A stretch of DNA of 64,000 nt from Albifimbria verrucaria (Eukaryota > Ascomycota > Sordariomycetes > Hypocreales > Stachybotryaceae). Positions 58,126-64,000 of this stretch are shown one piece after another. The stretch spans positions 3,534,001 to 3,598,000 of the forward strand of contig JAHREC010000018.1 of assembly GCA_020081605.1 (NCBI GenBank), in the 5' to 3' direction. A program made the translations under genes and the position numbers. Position 1 is the stretch's first letter, and each line of letters starts with the position of its first letter. Under the pieces are notes generated by a model that saw only the letters and a program-made list of their open reading frames with translations, ran no database searches and was not told where the DNA came from.

Positions 58126-60363
58126 CTTAGTATTTGTCGTTGTAGATGAATATGGTAGTTATTGCACGAGGATCTGGTAGAGGCCGGTCCAGGGTACCCA
58201 AGGTGTATTGCTTGCTCGAAAAAAGTTACCGAGACCAAATTCTGCCGTGTTTTACCGCCTATAGTACCCCACTGATAAGATCTTATCGAGAACAGGGATC
58301 TGGTGATGATGGCATACCCTATAGATATCCCTGAACCTTGTGTAGCATCTTAAACAAACTGCAGATCAACAAGGTTGTGATATGTTAGACTTTTGCGATG
58401 TATTGTCACGAGGATAATCTGTACGCTATATTGAATGGTTTCCTAGTTTGGTGTGGCTTGCTGCATTTACGATGCTATTGGGGGCTAAGACTCATCTGAA
58501 CCGCTATTGAGTTCTAAACCTGAACGCACACTACATGGGAGCTTATCATGATTACAATTGATAACCAACAGACTAAGACGGAGAATATACATGCGAGAGA
58601 ACAGCGGCTCCTGAGGCAAGGGACATAGACATTCCTCACCCAAGCAGTATAAAATAAGCTGCGGTGGCAAATTGAGAACCGGAGATCAATTCGGCTGAGG
58701 TAACAGCAAGGCCGGAAAACTGGGCCATCCGGAGCCGATGGTCGAGGTCCGAACCGTGGCCGACAACACGTGACCACGCGATTTTGGGATGCATACGCAG
58801 TTTGTTTACTTTAGTCCGACACGCTCATGCGTGTTGACAAATGACTACCACGGAGCCCGACCGAAGGTTGGTAGTCAATTACCTCCACACCTTCACAGCC
58901 CCAGCGCCTCCCCACAAACCGCGATCCCTGCACGTCTTCAAACAAACTGCGCAAGGTGTGTCAATCAGCTAGCATTGATGCCCCTCAGTTCGTGGTCACA
59001 GGACGTTCCGCCCGTGCTGCTGAGTCTGGCGATAGAGAGACATGGGGGTTAGCGCCTCATTAGGAAAGTCGAGTGCAGCGAGAAGCAAGCTGAAGAGGGC
59101 GCATCATTGAAGGACAGGTCTATGGGGAGTGATTGGACAGTGAGAAAAGTGGTTCTGTGACAACCTACTGCCTGGCTGCAGCTCACCCCTACCCGTTGTC
59201 TCCCGGGGTTCGGGAATAGCGACGAGGCGAAAGTAAACAAACATTTGACGATGATGGGGGTTTGGAAAAGAGCATTGCTTCCCGGGCGTCTCGCAACGTC
59301 CAACGTCGCAAAAATGGTGGTTGAATATGCCGCCAAACATGGGCTGACGTCAGGATGTAGGAGCGAGGCTCGTAAATGGGGTGGATGGCATCATAGTGTG
59401 TTTATAGAGTGGCCTAGTAATGGTGTTCTGATGACGATCATCCATGCGCAATGGCCAGATGGTCAACAGCGCGCCAGCGCCCCTTTGGTTGCAGGCCATT
59501 TCAGCCGATAAGCGCTGGTGTTACCGATGAACCATGGGAGCGGCGCGCCATAAATCGGCGATGGGGGTTCGAAACAGCGGATAAATCACGATGTGCCAGC
59601 ACGAAAACTTGCTTTCTTTCCCATAGGCGTCGGACTATGAAACCGGTTGTGTGATGGTGCCAAGCTGAGCAAAATGCCGGCGGAGGGACGATTGGGAGGC
59701 TTAGCACACGACAATTGGACAAGACACACAAGACTACTGCAACTGCAGGCGTGGCGCGCATCATTGACTGGGAAACGTGCCGGATTCTGCGCATAAGCGG
59801 ACCGAAGTCGGATCGTGTTGCAGTAGGGCCAATCCTCATCACTTGAGCAACGTCAGTCTGATGAGTGAGAGCAGAAGAGAAGGCCTGCCCGTGGCGCAGA
59901 TGGTGAGGAAAAGTCTCCGGCGAATAGGGAGCCAGAGGACGACTACCGGTGATCCTGAGACGGCCCAAAACAAAGAGAGGGGCTTCTCCCGGAAAACCCG
60001 AGTGAATCTGTAAAAGAAAAGAAAAATCTGACATTTCTATCACGGGGCAGGCCCATCGTACGGCAAGTTTTTGTCTAGTCGTGGAACCGGCGTCGATGGT
60101 GAGCATGGAGACCCCGGCCCAGCTGCCGCAGAGTGTAGCAACCACTCTAATCCAGACAGCGCGAGGCTTTTGCTAGTTTCTTTTTGGTTTGCCGGGCCCA
60201 AGGACTAGTGTGCAGCAGCCGGTCTCCTGGGTCTAGAAGAAGCACCAACTCTTCTCCGCGCTGAGATATTTGACGTGGCCGCCCCAAACAGAAAAAAGAA
60301 ACATGCAGTTCTGGAGATTTGGTAGCCTGGGCGGTGTGTGTTGCCGGGTGCTCTTTGATTGAG

Positions 60364-60380
60364 ATAATAATAATAATAAT
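60364..60380. repeat. (AAT)n microsatellite
   Basis: Short run of ATAAT units inside the gene-poor region; the same unit as at 32992. Confidence 0.85.
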
Positions 60381-63034
60381 CCTACTGTTAAGTCCTATCT
60401 GCAAGGTCTGTAATTGCAGAACGAAACGGTTGGTCAAAGCAAACAACCCGATGGTCGTAGCGCCTGGAGGCGCCCACTTGTAAGCCGTGGGCATGGATGG
60501 GCAACCCAAGCTCTCGACTTCTAGACCTTCACATTCTATGAATTCATAGCATAAATTCCGTAGTGCCTCGTGGTTACCCGAGCCGACAAGCTCTTTTCGC
60601 ACCATGGGGCCCCTCTCGCCTTAACTTGCTGTGGTTAGCCGGGACCACTGCTCAATTAATTGAGGGTTGTCGTAGTGTCGGCGCTGCGAGGTGCTCTCCA
60701 ATACAGAGCAGCCTCTGGAGCGCACAGATGCATCGCATGTCCACTTAGACGGCGAATGCCAGCTGATGATCAGGAGGAAACCGACTCAGGACGAGAGCTA
60801 TCTTGAAACACGTCGCCCACGGTAGAACGGGCACCAAGGATCCTCTGTGCTCGAGGCTAAACCACAAGTTGGCTCACTCAGGGACAAAGGGAAGAAACAC
60901 TCCACTGCTGGAAGGCAAGCTCCATCTAACCATTTCTGATGCTCGGTCCCGCTGACTTCGAATTGGATCCATTATCTCGGCGGTCCCTTGCTTTGCATTG
61001 CCTGTATACAGCAGGTATCAAGACATGGTTTTTGGCAGGCCCTGCAAATATAGAATCCCTCGGAAACAGAGGCACCTGGCTCGACTTGATGCACCTATCC
61101 CAGAACGATAAGCGGCAGGGCTGATCAATCACATCGTACGGATGTCCTGCCCTGCTAATTTACATGGTACAGCGCCAGGCGAACATTATTCGCTGAACCA
61201 CAGCTGGGCATACAAGGGATGGCGCCCATTCAAAACAGCTTGAGCAGACACTATCCAGGTAGGGCCTTGTCTCAGGAAGACCCTGGAATCGGTGTCCCTG
61301 TCAACGGCGACAAATGAGAGCAGATGGCTCGGTCGCGAAGTCCTTTCGTGGTTTCCGTACTCGACCTAGCCTCAGCACCAGAGGAGCCAAAGCCCAAGTT
61401 TGATGAGCACCAAGAGGAGCAGCAGCTATCCGCATCCAAGCTGTGACAGGGCATGGCAGAACACGGTAAGGCGCCAGGCAGGGATCATGGTGCTGACCAG
61501 CTGGGGCTGGCGACTGGAGCCCGTAGCTTCCAATTCGGGTCTTGTTCTTCGAGCTCGGTCCGGCCATTCCTTTGTTTTCTTTTTTCCTTGTTGGAGACAA
61601 GCTTGGGCTTGGCCTCTGGCCGTGCGTTGCTGGTCAGCGACTGGCGCTACTGTGCCTACCACCAGCGGTCATAACGTCATGCCTCGAGCGACATATCCGA
61701 CTTGTGTCTCATTGCTCTCATTGACGGCTTGTTACGGAAGCCTGCGTTGTCAGCCCTCCCCGAGAAGGAAAAGCCCCCCATTGTTAACAAGGGAACGGGA
61801 ATTTTCTCAGACGAGGGGCGTAATGTTTTAGATCTATGGACAACCGAGGATACAGTACTAGATGCTAAATTTTGAGGCTAAAGCTATGGGATAGGAAAAA
61901 GAAAAGCCGAGCGTAGACAAAGGGATATCAATTGCACACCACGCAAGGGGCGGTTGGTTCATCAAAGGATGCACTCACTCGCTGGTCACCTTGATTGATG
62001 AATTGAATGGTCTTGACAACCGAGAGACAAAGACAAAGGGGCTCCATGGAAGAAAGGGACGGTTGTGTTGCCCGGGCGGCTAGGATGAATGAGCAAAACT
62101 TTTCGCACATAGCGTCTCCAGATGCATATCTTTTTCTGTCCCTTTCCTCGATTGTTTCAACCCGGGGCAACCAAGAGATGCATGTCGTACAGTTCCAAAA
62201 TGCCTAGTTTTATGTACGGATAAGCATGTCAATGTGGGCGGGTGGACGGGTGACTGTAATGCACGTAACACGCGAGCTGCAAGCCAGCCGGATTGGAACC
62301 AGCTGTAGCGACCCGGGCGCAGGGTATCCGTACAACCGTAGTATGGATGGAGGCTCAGTAGGCGTAGGGGCCAAGCCCATGTGCTCACCGCTTCGTTCTT
62401 TGGAGAGGACAATGATGTAACGGGAGCCCGTTGCCGTGGTGTTGATTATCCCACTTGGGGTCTGGAGAGGATGCAATTGGACGGGGAGCCAAACACACGG
62501 TAATGGAATAAGCGCCCACAGGTGATGGTGATGGTGCTCGGGCCAGTGGGAGGGAAAAGCCTGCTGTTCTTTGTGAGTTCCAAGTAATGAACGGGCGCTA
62601 GTGAAAGTTATGATGATGTGCAGAAGATGCTGTGCTGTACGTATACCGGTACCGTACACACATACACCGGGTATTATTATCACTCGCTCTTTGTCTCCCT
62701 CGCCCTGTTAATGGACCATTCTCCCTCCAGGGAATAACAATAAGCGCCAGTGGGATCCAGATCAATGTCAGGCCAACTCCACTTCCCACTGAGCAACCGC
62801 TAGTAGCACCGGAACTAGTAGGGGTGGAAGACGCAGACAGGACCCGCCATGCTATGCTGAACCTGCATACTGGTTTGTGCTCAGCATCATTTTGCAGCGG
62901 GACATTACTGTTGCAGCAAGCAACATGATGCCTACCACTTCCTCATTCGGCCGGGACCCAAGGTGAAGGGGCTCGCTCTGCGTTCTGCCCCAGGTCTGTG
63001 TGCGGTGATTGCTCCACTGCAGTGCAGCAAGCAG

Positions 63035-63092
63035 GTCAAGGTAAGGCAAGGCAAGGCAGGGCAAGGCATGGCATGGCATGGCAAAGCAAGGT
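63035..63092. repeat. GGCAA/GGCAT pentamer tract
   Basis: Roughly ten imperfect five-base units, GGCAA then GGCAT, in one array. It looks like slippage-derived minisatellite DNA. Confidence 0.8.
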
Positions 63093-64000
63093 TGTGTACC
63101 TTACATCGTATGTGCATGATTGTATCATCCCCATGCCTCGCCTCACGTTGCCTCGGCGTCCGTCTGCGATGCGTGACGCATGTTGTGTCGGGAGGCAGAT
63201 GTTGCACGTTGGGCCGACGCAGCGCAGCGCAGTGCATTGCCATTGCATTGTCCAGACAGCACTAGGTGCCTAGGTACTGTGCCAACAGACATACATAAAA
63301 AAAAGAGGCCCTGTAAGTAAGTCAATGCCCGCTGCCCCGGTGAGGCATGACCCAGCAGAGCAGGCAAAGGCTGGAACCGGCAACCAACAAGCTCCTCTTC
63401 CATGCTGCTGTGTATCTTAGTATCTTAGTACCTACAGTATGCTAAGGCACCCCACCAGAGCAACTCACCCTCCCTGCCCTGTTGCTGCCCGCCCACCTCA
63501 CTCGCTGCAGAGCCTCCCTCGCTCCAGTCACCCCTAACAACCTGCTCTGAGCGCGTGCAAAGAACAGCACACACCCCTCCCCTTCGTCTTCTCCATTCTG
63601 GCGCTCTCGCTCCAACCGCCAGACCCTGCACTGTAACTGGGCTGGCTGGCTGGCGGGCACAGGTACCTACGGCCTAAAGTACAGTACCTACTGCGCACCT
63701 AGACAACAGGCGCTGGGTCCCAGTCGCCCGTCCCCGACCCCATCCCGACTTTGTACCTACACCATTTGATCATTCAAAAGGCCTTTGCTCCCTCACCCAC
63801 CTCTTCCGTTTTCACTTGCAGTCTTTGCTCGCTCCCTTCCCATCCCCTCCTCACGCCTTCACTCTCGCCAACCGCGAAGGCAAGGTCGGTTTGTGGTCGT
63901 CCGAAGTCGAAGTCGAGCTCTGCGCCGCTTTTCATTTGTGCAGCCGACGAAGCCCACCCTCGGGAGGTTCATTGCTGCACCGCCAGACGTTGCCCTGCCT

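Larger units (their letters stand above)
58126..63999. other. Gene-poor 5.9-kb region to the window end
   Basis: No open frame here shows a recognisable motif or credible splicing. It contains an AAT microsatellite at 60364-60380, a pentamer-like tract at 63035-63092 and GTACCTAC-type words between 63260 and 63760. The last 300 bases are CT-rich, like the 5' leader of a gene that begins beyond the window. No tRNA was recognised. Confidence 0.45.

Noticed and set aside
59501..60145. 214-codon minus-strand open frame
   Set aside because: No recognisable motif, no good start context or splice pattern, and open frames overlap it on the other strand.
60147..60605. 152-codon minus-strand open frame
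   Set aside because: Part of it is an isoleucine run made by the AAT microsatellite; nothing else supports it.
58126..63999. tRNA or transposon in the gene-poor end
   Set aside because: I looked for a T-loop GTTCGA-type motif and terminal inverted repeats and found none that could be supported.
1..63999. CRISPR array, operon or prophage
   Set aside because: The window is eukaryotic and no regularly spaced repeats were seen.

Overview
The window is nuclear DNA of a filamentous ascomycete. The genes have short spliceosomal introns (about 45-120 nt, GT-AG plus one GC-AG), there are no operons, and protein content is typical of Sordariomycetes. I favour Hypocreales from remembered protein similarity (MPH1, RecQ/Sgs1, KAR9, ATG33, HSP30-type small heat-shock protein), but the sequence alone does not fix the genus.

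Layout, left to right. 1-1754 (-): 5' part of the mRNA export factor MEX67. 2708-5973 (+): MPH1 DNA helicase. 7265-7982 (+): ATG33-like mitophagy protein. 8462-14251 (-): very large ankyrin-repeat protein with a nucleotidyltransferase-like N-terminus. 16525-21675 (+): RecQ helicase of the Sgs1/BLM/QDE-3 type. 22469-25866 (-): KAR9 cortical microtubule protein. 28928-30518 (+): unrecognised conserved-looking protein. 31091-32171 (-): small heat-shock protein. 33184-34371 (-): alpha/beta hydrolase. 35435-35849 (+): COX17. 36157-36653 (-): a small spliced coiled-coil gene. 37218-38985 (-): CCT4. 39477-40960 (+): RPT1. 41489-42226 (-): Cys-rich zinc-binding protein. About 43190-44080 (-): a stop-riddled coding relic. 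45341-46449 (+): AA9 lytic polysaccharide monooxygenase. 47572-48888 (-): cytochrome c1. 49330-50645 (+): RanGAP (RNA1). 51212-52057 (-): unrecognised glutamine-rich protein. 53883-54890 (+): proteasome alpha7 (PRE10). 55028-58125 (-): POL5. From 58126 to the end no gene could be supported.

Most of the region is housekeeping: protein quality control (RPT1, PRE10, CCT4, HSP20), respiration (COX17, CYT1, ATG33), nucleocytoplasmic transport (MEX67, RNA1), genome maintenance (MPH1, RecQ), ribosome biogenesis (POL5) and spindle positioning (KAR9). The accessory part is about 42.3-47.5 kb, AT-richer, with the AA9 gene beside a degenerate gene.

Most important caveat: many genes, including essential ones (RPT1, CCT4, RNA1, CYT1, MEX67), are each interrupted by one or more apparent single-base losses, often in runs of four or five identical bases. 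Restoring one base per break gives whole-codon lengths where I could add up the exons. I read this as a sequencing or assembly artefact, so gene spans are given across the breaks and interrupted genes are still called CDS.
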